Shown here piece after piece: positions 41,119 through 49,084 of a DNA stretch of 64,000 nt. The translations under genes were made by a program, and so were the position numbers. The notes under the pieces are model-generated. The model was not told the DNA's origin. It made no database searches and saw only the letters and a list, made by a program, of their open reading frames with translations. The first letter of the stretch is position 1; every line of letters begins with the position of its first letter. This DNA is from an uncultured Candidatus Melainabacteria bacterium. GTDB lineage: Bacteria; Cyanobacteriota; Vampirovibrionia; Gastranaerophilales; Gastranaerophilaceae. Location of the stretch: contig CANARY010000001.1 in assembly GCA_947364235.1 (NCBI GenBank), positions 310,001 to 374,000 of the forward strand. Reading direction: 5' to 3'.

Positions 41119-41473
41119 CTTTTAACATCTCCTCATAAGTTGCGATCTTTTTCTTTTCATAATCAATCCGCTGATTACAGTTGATTATCCCTCTGCGGCA
41201 GCTGTTGACTTTATCCTCAAGCAAAATAAACTCAGTGCCGCAATCTTTACATCTTTGCAAATAAAATGCTCTGCCGGTGTAATTTTCATTGAGCTGCTTA
41301 AACTCAATGGAGTCTGAGAGACATCTAGGGCATACGCATTGAGGCAGCTCCGGATCAACATCCTCAGTCTCTGCAAGCATCAACTTTAGAGCCTCATCTC
41401 CCTCAGCTTGCTCAACTGCCTGAACATAGCCTCTTATGTCATTACATCCGCAATCATTACCGTATCCGCACAT
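41111..41473 (-). CDS. cysteine-rich zinc-ribbon protein
   Basis: A 120-residue protein. The N-terminus CGYGNDCGC and the ribbon CVCPRCLSDSIEF ... LQRCKDCGTEF give one or two metal sites; a helical C-terminus follows (NQRIDYEKKKIATYEEMLKD). AAAGGAGATTTTAAAA precedes the ATG. It lies in the lysis block; function unknown. Confidence 0.65.
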   Translation of the reverse strand: MCGYGNDCGCNDIRGYVQAVEQAEGDEALKLMLAETEDVDPELPQCVCPRCLSDSIEFKQLNENYTGRAFYLQRCKDCGTEFILLEDKVNSCRRGIINCNQRIDYEKKKIATYEEMLKDG

Positions 41474-41519
41474 TTTTAAAATCTCCTTTATTCCTTGCTC
41501 CTATTGCTTTTGCACAATT

Positions 41520-41702
41520 TTATTTTTTTGTTTTCGCACGTGCGAGAATATAAAACCCACCAAACCGACTGCCGGACATCTCCGGGAGTAATCGGCAATA
41601 ACCCACCCTGTGCTTAAAGAAAGGAGTTAAGCTGTACCTAAAAAATTGCTGCGTAGTGTTGCCCTGCTCATCTTGCTCAATGCAAGCTGACACCGGCAAC
41701 AC
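41520..41702 (-). CDS. doubtful 60-residue frame in the 41.5-41.7 kb gap
   Basis: A GTG-started frame (LPVSACIEQDEQGNTTQQFF; SGSRFGGFYILARAKTKK) uses GAG codons like its neighbours and begins ten bases after the upstream stop, but has no clear ribosome binding site. If it is not a gene, the 238-bp gap is non-coding and holds the CGCACGTGCG palindrome. Confidence 0.3.
   Translation of the reverse strand: MLPVSACIEQDEQGNTTQQFFRYSLTPFFKHRVGYCRLLPEMSGSRFGGFYILARAKTKK
41535..41544. promoter_or_regulatory. CGCACGTGCG palindrome, copy 1
   Basis: On the minus strand the palindrome is followed by AAAA and an A/T-rich stretch leading to the zinc-ribbon gene. The same 14 bases recur at 49070. Confidence 0.45.
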
Positions 41703-41711
41703 CGGCTGCCG

Positions 41712-42245
41712 CTATCCTAAAGCAAAATTAAGCTGCTTATCTCTAACATTGCCCTGAGAGTATAAGACTGCCTGCTTTTTTAGCTCATTGAGCTGATCTT
41801 TTGCATATTGCGGCATCTCATAGCCGCCTGTCTTGCTCTCTAAAGGTATTGCCGGAGTATTGATGCACAAAGGCTGCGGAATGCCATTTTCTGTCAGCTC
41901 AACTTTTGCAGAGAGTATGACTCCATTTTTGCAAAAATTGACTGTATGGATCAGAGTCTCATCAACCTTGTCTCCGATCTCACAAATCTCACAGAACACA
42001 GTTGCAAGAGCCTGCATTGCTCTTAAAAAATCATCTGTTGCTCTCTCTTTTTTACCTTTAACAGAGATCTCATTGACAGATCTTGATGTCTCTACATTGT
42101 AATAAATCTCCGGAATGTCTTTGTCAGACATTGAGATTTTTGTAATTGCATCAGCAAGATCTTTGCACTCATCAAGAGTCTTAGCCTCTTTGACATCTTT
42201 GATGTTAGTTACCTTGCTGCTGTTCGGTTTTCTACCTCTTGCCAT
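41712..42245 (-). CDS. hypothetical late protein
   Basis: A 177-residue protein with a basic start (MARGRKPNSSKVTNIKDVKE) and a beta-rich middle (DETLIHTVNFCKNGVILSAK). I recognise no family. It lies between the DGR block and the lysis genes. AAAGGAGATTAAAGGTT precedes the ATG. Confidence 0.6.
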   Translation of the reverse strand: MARGRKPNSSKVTNIKDVKEAKTLDECKDLADAITKISMSDKDIPEIYYNVETSRSVNEISVKGKKERATDDFLRAMQALATVFCEICEIGDKVDETLIHTVNFCKNGVILSAKVELTENGIPQPLCINTPAIPLESKTGGYEMPQYAKDQLNELKKQAVLYSQGNVRDKQLNFALG

Positions 42246-42299
42246 AACCTTTAATCTCCTTTTATTTAAACTGTTACCATATAAAAAGACTGCCGGATT

Positions 42300-42836
42300 T
42301 TAATCTCCGGCAGCTGCTTGTTTATATTCATTAAAACATTGCTCTTTATAACTGTATAAAAACAAATAAAGCTCAATAATCTCTTTAATACCCATCTCCA
42401 CTGCTTGCTCAGGCTGCCCTGTTGCATCATAGATGTTTGTCTTGATTTTTAAATATTCTGTTATATCTCCGCCGGCTAATTTGTAAAGCTCTAAAATATC
42501 CTTAAAGTCTTTGATGATACTTGCATAAAGACCGATCCATTTTGCTTTATAAAAATGACCGTTAGTAAACTTTATGGGATTATCAAGCTGTTTTTTGTAA
42601 TTTTCAAACTCTTGACTGTTATCCTCTCCATTGATCTGATTTACAAGCAAATCTCTTGAGTATGCCTCATATTGATCAAAAGACAAAAAAGCCTCTTGAT
42701 ACTGATATTTTTTGACTCCCTCACTGCCTGTAACCTGTTTAATATTTCTCCTAATATAAATGCCGTCTGAAGATGATTTTGTGTCAATCTCAGGCGGCAT
42801 TGTCAAGCTCTCAGCTTGTCTGTAAAATGTTTGCAT
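42300..42836 (-). CDS. tail-fibre-associated protein downstream of the DGR reverse transcriptase
   Basis: A 178-residue protein. The start (YRQAESLTMPPEIDTKSSSD; GIYIRRNIKQV; YQYQEAFLSFDQYEAYSRDL) resembles short phage proteins found behind tail fibre genes in many Firmicutes-type phages. The C-terminal half is helical. It begins three bases after the reverse transcriptase stop, so it is co-translated with it. It is not an obvious Avd four-helix bundle, although the DGR has no other accessory gene in view. Confidence 0.6.
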   Translation of the reverse strand: MQTFYRQAESLTMPPEIDTKSSSDGIYIRRNIKQVTGSEGVKKYQYQEAFLSFDQYEAYSRDLLVNQINGEDNSQEFENYKKQLDNPIKFTNGHFYKAKWIGLYASIIKDFKDILELYKLAGGDITEYLKIKTNIYDATGQPEQAVEMGIKEIIELYLFLYSYKEQCFNEYKQAAAGD

Positions 42837-42839
42837 ATA

Positions 42840-43943
42840 TCACTCCTTTTGCTTTTTGCTGTGATTACTTATCATTTTTTTGCATAATTTTATACTCACA
42901 TTAGGCTCAATATATTTTTTATAAGCCTGATATGTATCTGAGTTTTTAAACCATCCCATATAACTTAAAATCTGACATGCATCATACCAGGTCATGCGTG
43001 CCTTGCTTTTGATTTTTCTTGCTTTTCTGATGGCTCTTATAAATATTTTGCCTCTGATTGTTGTTTTATCCCGGTAAAATTTAAAGCCCATAAAATCAAT
43101 AGGTCTGCCTCTGCGTTTGCCGTTTTTGTCAATATAATCAAACCTAAAGACTTGATAATTAGACTTAACCTCAAGATCAAGAGTTTTTAAATATTCTTTT
43201 ATTTTTTCAAAATTTTTGTGTAATTCTTTTTTATTTCTGCCAAATATAACCATATCATCCATATATCTGACATAACATTTTGCTTTTAGCTCCTCTTTGA
43301 CAAAATGATCAAACCCTTGCAAATACCAATTTGCAAACCATTGAGAGGTATAAAAACCAAGAGGCAAACCCTCTCTGATAATTTCTCCGTTGATTTCTGC
43401 TGAGTTAGAGTCTAAAACAAAATAAATAAGTTTGAGCATCCTCTCATCATGGATATGTTTTTGTAGTTTAGCTTTTAACATATCAATATTGATGCTCTGA
43501 TAAAAATGATGTATGTCTAATTTTAAAATATACTTGATCTCAGCTTTGTTATTTCTGATAAATTTCTCAAGATATTTTTTACCATAATGTATGCCTCTGC
43601 CCGGTATTGATCCGCATGTATAATCATACATACCTTTTAAAAACATAGGCTGCAAAGTTTTAACAACAATATGCTGAGTCCATTGCTCCGGGTAAAAATA
43701 AGGCTGCATAACAACCCTCTTTTTGAGCAAAAATCCATCATTGATATTGACTGCTTTATGTCTTATAGGAGTGTACTCTCCTTTAATGAGCCAATCTCTA
43801 AACTTTTTTATATATTTCTCCAGGTTATCAAAAATCCTTTTGACTTCCTGTCTATCCCTTTTTCCTTTACTTGCACCGCTCAGTGATGACAAAATTATGT
43901 CATCACTAATTGCAATCTCAAAGAGGTGATTGTATGATTTCAT
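42840..43943 (-). CDS. DGR-type reverse transcriptase
   Basis: A group II-like reverse transcriptase of about 367 residues. Motif A is YILKLDIHHFYQSIN, the DGR-type motif 4 is GLPLGFYTSQWFANWYL, the catalytic YMDD is in CYVRYMDDMVIFG, and motif 7 is PIDFMGFKFYR. No maturase or endonuclease domain is attached. Just upstream (higher coordinates) lie two template repeats and the tail fibre variable repeat. The enzyme copies template RNA while misreading adenines and writes the cDNA into the fibre gene. The start is an ATG at 43943 or a GTG at 43961. Confidence 0.92.
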   Translation of the reverse strand: MKSYNHLFEIAISDDIILSSLSGASKGKRDRQEVKRIFDNLEKYIKKFRDWLIKGEYTPIRHKAVNINDGFLLKKRVVMQPYFYPEQWTQHIVVKTLQPMFLKGMYDYTCGSIPGRGIHYGKKYLEKFIRNNKAEIKYILKLDIHHFYQSINIDMLKAKLQKHIHDERMLKLIYFVLDSNSAEINGEIIREGLPLGFYTSQWFANWYLQGFDHFVKEELKAKCYVRYMDDMVIFGRNKKELHKNFEKIKEYLKTLDLEVKSNYQVFRFDYIDKNGKRRGRPIDFMGFKFYRDKTTIRGKIFIRAIRKARKIKSKARMTWYDACQILSYMGWFKNSDTYQAYKKYIEPNVSIKLCKKMISNHSKKQKE

Positions 43944-44055
43944 TCTCTTACTAAACCTCACGAGCTTTCTACAAGTTACTTGCCCATGCCTCTTTTTCGG
44001 TCAATTTTTACCAAGCGGTATGGATAATAAACCACATTGTAAGATAATGTTTTTA

Positions 44056-44173
44056 GTAATTGAGCGACACGCCATAGTTCCAATTCGAGTGAGAGACGAC
44101 ATTGTTGACATTGAACGCAAAAGCACCAACCAAAAAGCCGTCATTCGGATTGCTACCAAAGCGAGCGAAACCC
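44056..44173 (-). repeat. DGR template repeat 1 (TR1)
   Basis: About 117 bp matching the fibre gene's variable repeat at 44515-44631 base for base except 12 positions; 11 of the 12 are T on the plus strand, that is A in the coding sense. Read in the fibre frame it encodes GFARFGSNPNDGFLVGAF and then VNNVVSHSNWNYGVSLNY, with AAT/AAC/TAT codons at the sites that vary. It lies between the reverse transcriptase and TR2. Confidence 0.93.
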
Positions 44174-44198
44174 TTGAATTATTACCCAAAATTTTTTA

Positions 44199-44316
44199 GT
44201 ATGCGAGCGACACGCCATAGTTCCAGTGGCTGACAGAGCAGACATTGTTGACATCAAACGAGAAACAACCACACAAAAACCCCTCAGCAGTGTTGCAACC
44301 AAAGCGAGCGAAACCC
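44199..44316 (-). repeat. second template-like repeat (TR2), no target seen in the window
   Basis: Same length and same ends as TR1 (GAGCGACACGCCATAGTTCC on one side, AAAGCGAGCGAAACCC on the other), 143 bp away. The interior is diverged at A and non-A positions alike. In the fibre frame it stays open and encodes GFARFGCNTAEGFLCG, VNNVCSVSHWNYGVSLAY, stop. The flanks of TR1 and TR2 are also alike (ATTATTACCCAAAATTTT and AAATTATCCAAAATG). It is a template for a different variable repeat, or a duplicated relic. Confidence 0.8.
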
Positions 44317-44475
44317 GTAGTAAATTATCCAAAATGTAAAAGTACAAACATGCTTATCTAGTATGCCAAAAAATAATATACCATAAAAATAAAACATGCT
44401 TGACTTTTAATTTAAAATTTACCCGGCATCCCCTCAAAAAAAATTTTTCATGAGCCTTCGGCTCAAATGGTTAAA

Positions 44476-44493
44476 TGGGGGATAGCTCCCCCA
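44476..44493. promoter_or_regulatory. GC-rich hairpin downstream of the variable repeat
   Basis: TGGGGGA, a four-base loop, TCCCCCA: a seven-bp stem starting 21 bp past the variable repeat end and six bp past the stop codon. In the Bordetella phage DGR a GC-rich hairpin with a four-base loop at this place is needed for efficient target recognition. Neither template repeat has one. Confidence 0.65.
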
Positions 44494-44499
44494 AACCCC

Positions 44500-46155
44500 C
44501 TAAAGAGGTGATTTGTAAGAGAGCGACACGCCAGAGTGCCAAGACGAGTGAGAGACGACAACGTTGACAGTGACCGCAAAAGCACCAACCAAAAAGCCGT
44601 CATACGGATCGCTACCAAAGCGAGCGAAACCGATCAGAGAGGCATTGCTCCAACATCCATCACAGTAAAAAGTTGTTGAGGTTCCGCCGGCATCTGCCGT
44701 AGGCACAAGCCCCAAGCCCGGCACAAGCTCCATCCTTTTAATATAGAGTTGTGAGATCGTTCCCGGTAATGTAACACCGGAGTCAATATAACCGTCTCCT
44801 GTTGTGTTGTAGTTTTCAACAGTTGATCCGTCATGTGTACCCTCACACATTTTATAAAGCAGCTTGCCATTTTTCTGAATTATACCGTTTGTAATTTTCC
44901 AAATGTTGCCCCACCAGTTTTCAATATGAAAAACTTTAACAAGCCCATTGTTATTATCTCCATAGAACATCCCTTTATCTTTGAGAGTGCCTGTTGTATT
45001 GATCTGATTAGTATTTGATTCATTAACATAGCCGGTATATCTGCCGGTACCAAATACGGACTGAGTGTCTGTTGATTTGCCAATCAAAAGCAATAAGTAA
45101 TTTATCAACCGTCTTAAGCTGTACTCATCAACATTCCATCCGGCACCGTTTGCCTTTGCATAAGCCATCTGAGTATCACCGGCAACACTTTTGCACATAT
45201 TTTGCCCGGCTATTGTACGGATCTTATTGCTGACATTTGCACCATCAAACAAGCCACGATAAATATTTTTGCAATAGCTGCCGTCTTTCTTTTGGTGAGT
45301 GTAACAATCTGCATTGTTAGAGAACTTTTTATTACCTATGCGGACATGGATTTTGTCATTTTGTAAAAATTCCTCAATCCAAATCTGCCCGATTTCAACC
45401 ATTGCATTACCGCCATAGGCTGTATTTGATACATCAGAGGCAGTGCCGTCAAGTTTTTTGCTGTAATCGTTAGGATCAAGGTAATAATCAACAGTGCCAT
45501 CATATTTAAGCATACAAGGCTTGAACAGCTGCATAAAAAAGGCATCAGCCCATGATCCATAATTAAAGACATTGCTTGCATAATCCATTTTTGCAGGAAT
45601 AAATTTTTCATTTATGCTGCCTTCAGGATAAGAGATGCAGCCGGCAGGATTAGAGTTTTTTTGATCAATAACAAACTCATAAACCTCAGACTGACCAAAT
45701 TTATTAAATCCGTTGAGATTGACCACATTATTTGCTGATACAGGGAATGCCCTGTAAAAATACTCATTTGTCTCATCCGGCAGAGTGTCTGTAAGTGCCG
45801 TTAAATTGTATTGATTTCTTATTTTATTTGTAGCAATAATCTCTCCCTCAGACGGATTTGCAGGGTAGTCTCCTGCTTTTCTCACAATCAGAGTCTTTGC
45901 CCATGTGCAGACTGTCTGATTTTCTATGACTGTATCACTAGGATCCTTCCATTTAAGCTGAACAGATGTGCCGTTTTTCTCAATTCTGAGATTTGCACAA
46001 TTAGAGGGCGGCACACCTTGAGGCAAATTACCAAATGTATTATCCAGGATCTCAAAATTCTCATTGAGATCTCTGTCAAAATTAAAAAGCTCATTGCCAT
46101 CTTTGCTCATATCAGTCAAGTTCATTTTTAAAAATTCTGTTTTTTTATCTCCCAT
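44500..46155 (-). CDS. tail fibre with DGR-diversified C-terminal lectin-like domain
   Basis: A 551-residue receptor-binding protein, last of the tail genes. The N-terminus (DGNELFNFDRDLNENFEILD) attaches to the baseplate. A fibronectin-like part follows (VPPSNCANLRIEKNGTSVQL). The C-terminal half has the formylglycine-enzyme/C-type lectin character of DGR targets (WGNIWKITNGIIQKNGKLLY; GLVPTADAGGTSTTFYCDGC; ARFGSDPYDGFLVGAFA). The final 39 residues are the variable repeat product. Diversification should change which host surface structure the phage binds. Confidence 0.9.
   Translation of the reverse strand: MGDKKTEFLKMNLTDMSKDGNELFNFDRDLNENFEILDNTFGNLPQGVPPSNCANLRIEKNGTSVQLKWKDPSDTVIENQTVCTWAKTLIVRKAGDYPANPSEGEIIATNKIRNQYNLTALTDTLPDETNEYFYRAFPVSANNVVNLNGFNKFGQSEVYEFVIDQKNSNPAGCISYPEGSINEKFIPAKMDYASNVFNYGSWADAFFMQLFKPCMLKYDGTVDYYLDPNDYSKKLDGTASDVSNTAYGGNAMVEIGQIWIEEFLQNDKIHVRIGNKKFSNNADCYTHQKKDGSYCKNIYRGLFDGANVSNKIRTIAGQNMCKSVAGDTQMAYAKANGAGWNVDEYSLRRLINYLLLLIGKSTDTQSVFGTGRYTGYVNESNTNQINTTGTLKDKGMFYGDNNNGLVKVFHIENWWGNIWKITNGIIQKNGKLLYKMCEGTHDGSTVENYNTTGDGYIDSGVTLPGTISQLYIKRMELVPGLGLVPTADAGGTSTTFYCDGCWSNASLIGFARFGSDPYDGFLVGAFAVTVNVVVSHSSWHSGVSLSYKSPL
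44515..44631 (-). repeat. DGR variable repeat (VR) in the tail fibre gene
   Basis: Compared with TR1 it has 12 substitutions; 11 are at template adenines (coding sense) and one is T to G, changing Phe to Val. At protein level Asn and Tyr codons of the template became Asp, Tyr, Thr, Val, Ser, His, Ser and Ser. About half of the 21 template adenines have changed, so the cassette has been active in this lineage. Confidence 0.93.
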
Positions 46156-46157
46156 TT

Positions 46158-46817
46158 TTATTCTCCTGTCTTTACATTACAGTAATGTTTTTTAGGTATT
46201 TGCTGCATCTGAGATTTTGTTAAAACCTCATGGATCTCTTTTTTTCTTAAATAAGGCGGATAATAATATGCAGCAGTCTCAGCCGGCTTGCAGCTCAAAA
46301 GAGTTGAGATAAGAGTGTCAATCTCCTCATCCTCTAAAAACCTATCCGGGCATAAAAAAAACATACTTTTGCCGTCATTGATTTTGACCGGATCTGATTT
46401 TGTGTCTTTTTGGCTTAAATTGCCGTTGCCTATATAGTCAATCTGCCTCAAATCAAAATTATTGTTGATATTTTCAACAACATAAACCGGCAAGCCTCTT
46501 TTTTGCAAAAGCTGCTCAACCTGTTTATAATTCTGACCACCGGCAAAGAGTCTCCATTGAGTCTCAACTGTTGCTGCTCTTTCTTTGAGGCTGCCGGATG
46601 CAGCAATCCCAAAAAGCTCCTCATCATTTTGGATGTCATTCTCATTGAGTGTCATTGTAGGAAAATGCACAAACTTGAGATTTAAAATCCTTTGAGCAAC
46701 CTCAGAGATCGGAGATGTCAAAACATCAATAAAGTCTGATGTAAATTTATCAATACACATCCAGGCTCTGCCGTTACCAAGCATCTTTTTAAAAGCAAGT
46801 GATATTTTATTGATCAT
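46158..46817 (-). CDS. DUF2313/Mu gp48-like baseplate protein
   Basis: A 219-residue protein placed after the baseplate J gene and before the fibre, as Mu gp48 is. It contains the typical SEVAQRILNLKFVHFPTMTL region and a KERAATVETQWRLFAGGQNY segment of YmfQ/DUF2313 proteins. ATG at 46817 with GAGGAGC upstream, overlapping the J gene by 11 bases. It links the baseplate wedge to the tail fibre. Confidence 0.75.
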   Translation of the reverse strand: MINKISLAFKKMLGNGRAWMCIDKFTSDFIDVLTSPISEVAQRILNLKFVHFPTMTLNENDIQNDEELFGIAASGSLKERAATVETQWRLFAGGQNYKQVEQLLQKRGLPVYVVENINNNFDLRQIDYIGNGNLSQKDTKSDPVKINDGKSMFFLCPDRFLEDEEIDTLISTLLSCKPAETAAYYYPPYLRKKEIHEVLTKSQMQQIPKKHYCNVKTGE

Positions 46818-48084
46818 CTGTTTGCTCCTCATTTTCTGCCGGCTCATCATCCTCTCCCGGAACATTTGCACTCTCTGCATTAAATACAACATTGTTATTG
46901 ATTGTCAGCTTTTTGAGATAAGCAAGAGAGCCAATCCCTAAGCTCTCCTCATTGATTTCAACTCCCTCATTATTTAAGAGTGTAAATGTTGAAAATGTAT
47001 TACTGCCAATAATATTCTGAGTAATTGTAACTAAAGCATTTGAGTTGATTTTTGCATTTGCCTCAGAATAATTAAGAGCAATGATATGAGGTCTTTTTAT
47101 ATCCAATGCAGCATCTAAAGCAGCCTTAATTTGATCATTGTATGACTCTGATGTTAATCCTTTAATATCAACCTCATACCCGGTATAATTACAAGGCAGC
47201 AGATTGACTTTTGCATTGACCGGTCTCCTGTCATGCATACCATCAGAGCTGCCCTCTATTGATTTTGCAACAGCCAAAAATTGTCCGGAGCCTTGAAACT
47301 CAACAAACTGACCGTCAATCCAATTAGGAAAAGGATTAGGATTGATGGCACCGGATGGAGTTCTGTTTTTGCCTGAGCCTGTTGCAACAAGGTAAATTGT
47401 AACAATGCCCTCAGTCAATACATAAATCAAAGCATCCTCAATCCCTGAAACTTCGAGGCACCATCCAAAATAATCAGACACTGAGCCGCCCTGAGCTTTG
47501 TTTTTAAATTTATACAAAACTCTAGGTCTGTAATGCTCAATATCCTCATCCTCAGATCCCTCAGTTTTTATTGAGGTTATTGTTGCAGTTTGAGGAATAC
47601 CATCTAAAGGATTTGCAATAGTCAGCTGTGTTCCGACTGGTAAATTGCCGGCAGATCCGGCAGTTGTGCATTGAGCTGAAACAACTATGCTGCCATTATC
47701 GTTATTGCCTTGAGCTGTTGTTTTATAAACTAAACCCGATATTAATTCTTTATACACTGTGCCTGTCGTTAATGTTGATGCTGTTACATCCGATAGAGTC
47801 AACTCAACCTGTGAGGATTGACCATAAATAAACTCAACTCCTACAAGATCGCCCCAAAGTTTTAAAACCGGCAAACTGCAAGTCTGAGGGAAACATTGCT
47901 TATATACCCAAACTAAAGACTTCCAAACACTTGCAACAGCTCCGGCAAATGCCCAAGACAAAGATTTTACCGCTGCTTTTTCTAAAAGCGGTGTTGTGTC
48001 TTTATATTTTTGTCTGAGGGCTTTGTATTTTGCAATCGTACCCTCTGCAATTTCTTTCATTGTTTTAGTTGTAAAATTAGCCAC
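46807..48084 (-). CDS. baseplate J family protein (Mu gp47-like)
   Basis: A 425-residue baseplate wedge protein. Hallmarks are LKLWGDLVGVEFIYGQSSQV near residue 90, the central ATITSIKTEGSEDEDIEHYR, PRVLYKFKNKAQGGSVSDYF, and WCLEVSGIEDALIYVL, which match the Baseplate_J family. It starts at a GTG with GGGAGAGG upstream. Acidic tail. It forms the periphery of the contractile tail's baseplate. Confidence 0.85.
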   Translation of the reverse strand: MANFTTKTMKEIAEGTIAKYKALRQKYKDTTPLLEKAAVKSLSWAFAGAVASVWKSLVWVYKQCFPQTCSLPVLKLWGDLVGVEFIYGQSSQVELTLSDVTASTLTTGTVYKELISGLVYKTTAQGNNDNGSIVVSAQCTTAGSAGNLPVGTQLTIANPLDGIPQTATITSIKTEGSEDEDIEHYRPRVLYKFKNKAQGGSVSDYFGWCLEVSGIEDALIYVLTEGIVTIYLVATGSGKNRTPSGAINPNPFPNWIDGQFVEFQGSGQFLAVAKSIEGSSDGMHDRRPVNAKVNLLPCNYTGYEVDIKGLTSESYNDQIKAALDAALDIKRPHIIALNYSEANAKINSNALVTITQNIIGSNTFSTFTLLNNEGVEINEESLGIGSLAYLKKLTINNNVVFNAESANVPGEDDEPAENEEQTDDQ

Positions 48085-48095
48085 TTTGCCTCTCC

Positions 48096-48494
48096 CTATT
48101 TTGCTTTTAAAATAGCTTTTTCATTTTGCCAAACAACACCAAAGAGCTTGCTATCTCCGCCCGGCTCTGTTGTTGTTATATCAACATTCATTTTGTTATC
48201 ACTATTGCCATAAGCCCTCACAGCAATAGACTCAACAACCCCCTCATCAGTCATCCATTTTAAGAGGTTTTTTGCCGCCTTTTCGGCAGCATTCAAATTA
48301 GGAACAGTGATGGGAGACTGTATAGCATCCTCAAAAGATTTGTCTTGAGGATAATCAGAATAAATGTTATAAAAATTGTCTCCGCCAAAAAGAGAGACAT
48401 ATATTGCAGTTAAAAAACCACCATCCTGATCAACATCTCCGCCTGATGATGTTATTGCTCCGCCGTCTCCATAATCTGATAGCTTTATCTCCAT
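48096..48494 (-). CDS. Mu gp46-like baseplate protein
   Basis: A 132-residue protein starting MEIKLSDYGDGGAITSSGGD, with TAIYVSLFGGDNFYNIY and NLLKWMTDEGVVESIAVRAY, typical of the GP46 (gp25-like) family of Mu-type baseplates. It lies between the spike and J genes. Confidence 0.75.
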   Translation of the reverse strand: MEIKLSDYGDGGAITSSGGDVDQDGGFLTAIYVSLFGGDNFYNIYSDYPQDKSFEDAIQSPITVPNLNAAEKAAKNLLKWMTDEGVVESIAVRAYGNSDNKMNVDITTTEPGGDSKLFGVVWQNEKAILKAK

Positions 48495-48980
48495 TTAAAC
48501 CGCCTTTACTTTAGTTGTATTTGATGTAATGGTACACTCCCGGCTCTCTCCGTCTAATATTGTTGAGTTTTCTGTCAATACAAAAGCTCCGGACTCACCG
48601 CCCAAATTGATTGATGCTGCGTTGATTGTTGCTGCTCCGGAGACATTGATTGTCAATTTTGAGCCGGCTGCATCAATAGTGCCGTCATTTTTGAGATGTA
48701 AAGCTGCAACAACTTTGCCCTCAGTATCAACAGAATAGATCCGTTTTTCTCCTGGAGCTGCAATTTTGTCTGTTGCATCCTTCCATCCAAAAATAAACCC
48801 ATGAGCCGGATTATTGTTAATCATTCCGCCCAATGCCTCAGCATTTTTTAAAGGGCAATAATCGTCTCCGCCTGATGTATATTGATTAAAATTGTGTATC
48901 TCTGAAGATAAAACTTTGCTTTGAAAATATCTGATTTTATCCTTGACAAGTTGAGTAAGGATTTTGCATTTAAAAAACAT
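48495..48980 (-). CDS. baseplate spike/assembly protein (Mu gp45, gpV-like)
   Basis: A 161-residue protein. The N-terminal helical part is followed by an OB-like region (LKNAEALGGMINNNPAHGFI) and a C-terminal repeat-like beta stretch (LTINVSGAATINAASINLGG) expected for the trimeric tail spike that pierces the envelope. Its start follows a 104-bp gap that carries the second CGCACGTGCG palindrome. Confidence 0.75.
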   Translation of the reverse strand: MFFKCKILTQLVKDKIRYFQSKVLSSEIHNFNQYTSGGDDYCPLKNAEALGGMINNNPAHGFIFGWKDATDKIAAPGEKRIYSVDTEGKVVAALHLKNDGTIDAAGSKLTINVSGAATINAASINLGGESGAFVLTENSTILDGESRECTITSNTTKVKAV

Positions 48981-49069
48981 CTTTTCACCTCATTTAAAGT
49001 TAAAAAATAATAAGTTTGATATGTAGCCACACTCAAAACTCAATTAAATCAAGTATTTACAAATTTTTT

Positions 49070-49079
49070 CGCACGTGCG
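49070..49079. promoter_or_regulatory. CGCACGTGCG palindrome, copy 2
   Basis: It lies six bases after the stop of the hub gene and about 90 bases before the spike gene. On the minus strand it is followed by an A-run, as copy 1 is at 41535. Confidence 0.45.
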
Positions 49080-49084
49080 GAGAT

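Noticed and set aside
42840-43943. Reverse transcriptase as a group II intron or retron
   Set aside because: No maturase or endonuclease domain and no msr/msd-like sequence is seen; the adjacent TR/VR pair with adenine-specific differences identifies a DGR.
44033-44340. TR1/TR2 as a short CRISPR-like array
   Set aside because: There are only two units of about 117 bp, with no regular spacers and no cas genes; the relation to the variable repeat explains them.
44001-44347. Two minus-strand frames of 62 and 64 codons across the template repeats
   Set aside because: They read the repeats out of the fibre frame and resemble each other only because TR1 and TR2 do; the region is non-coding template.
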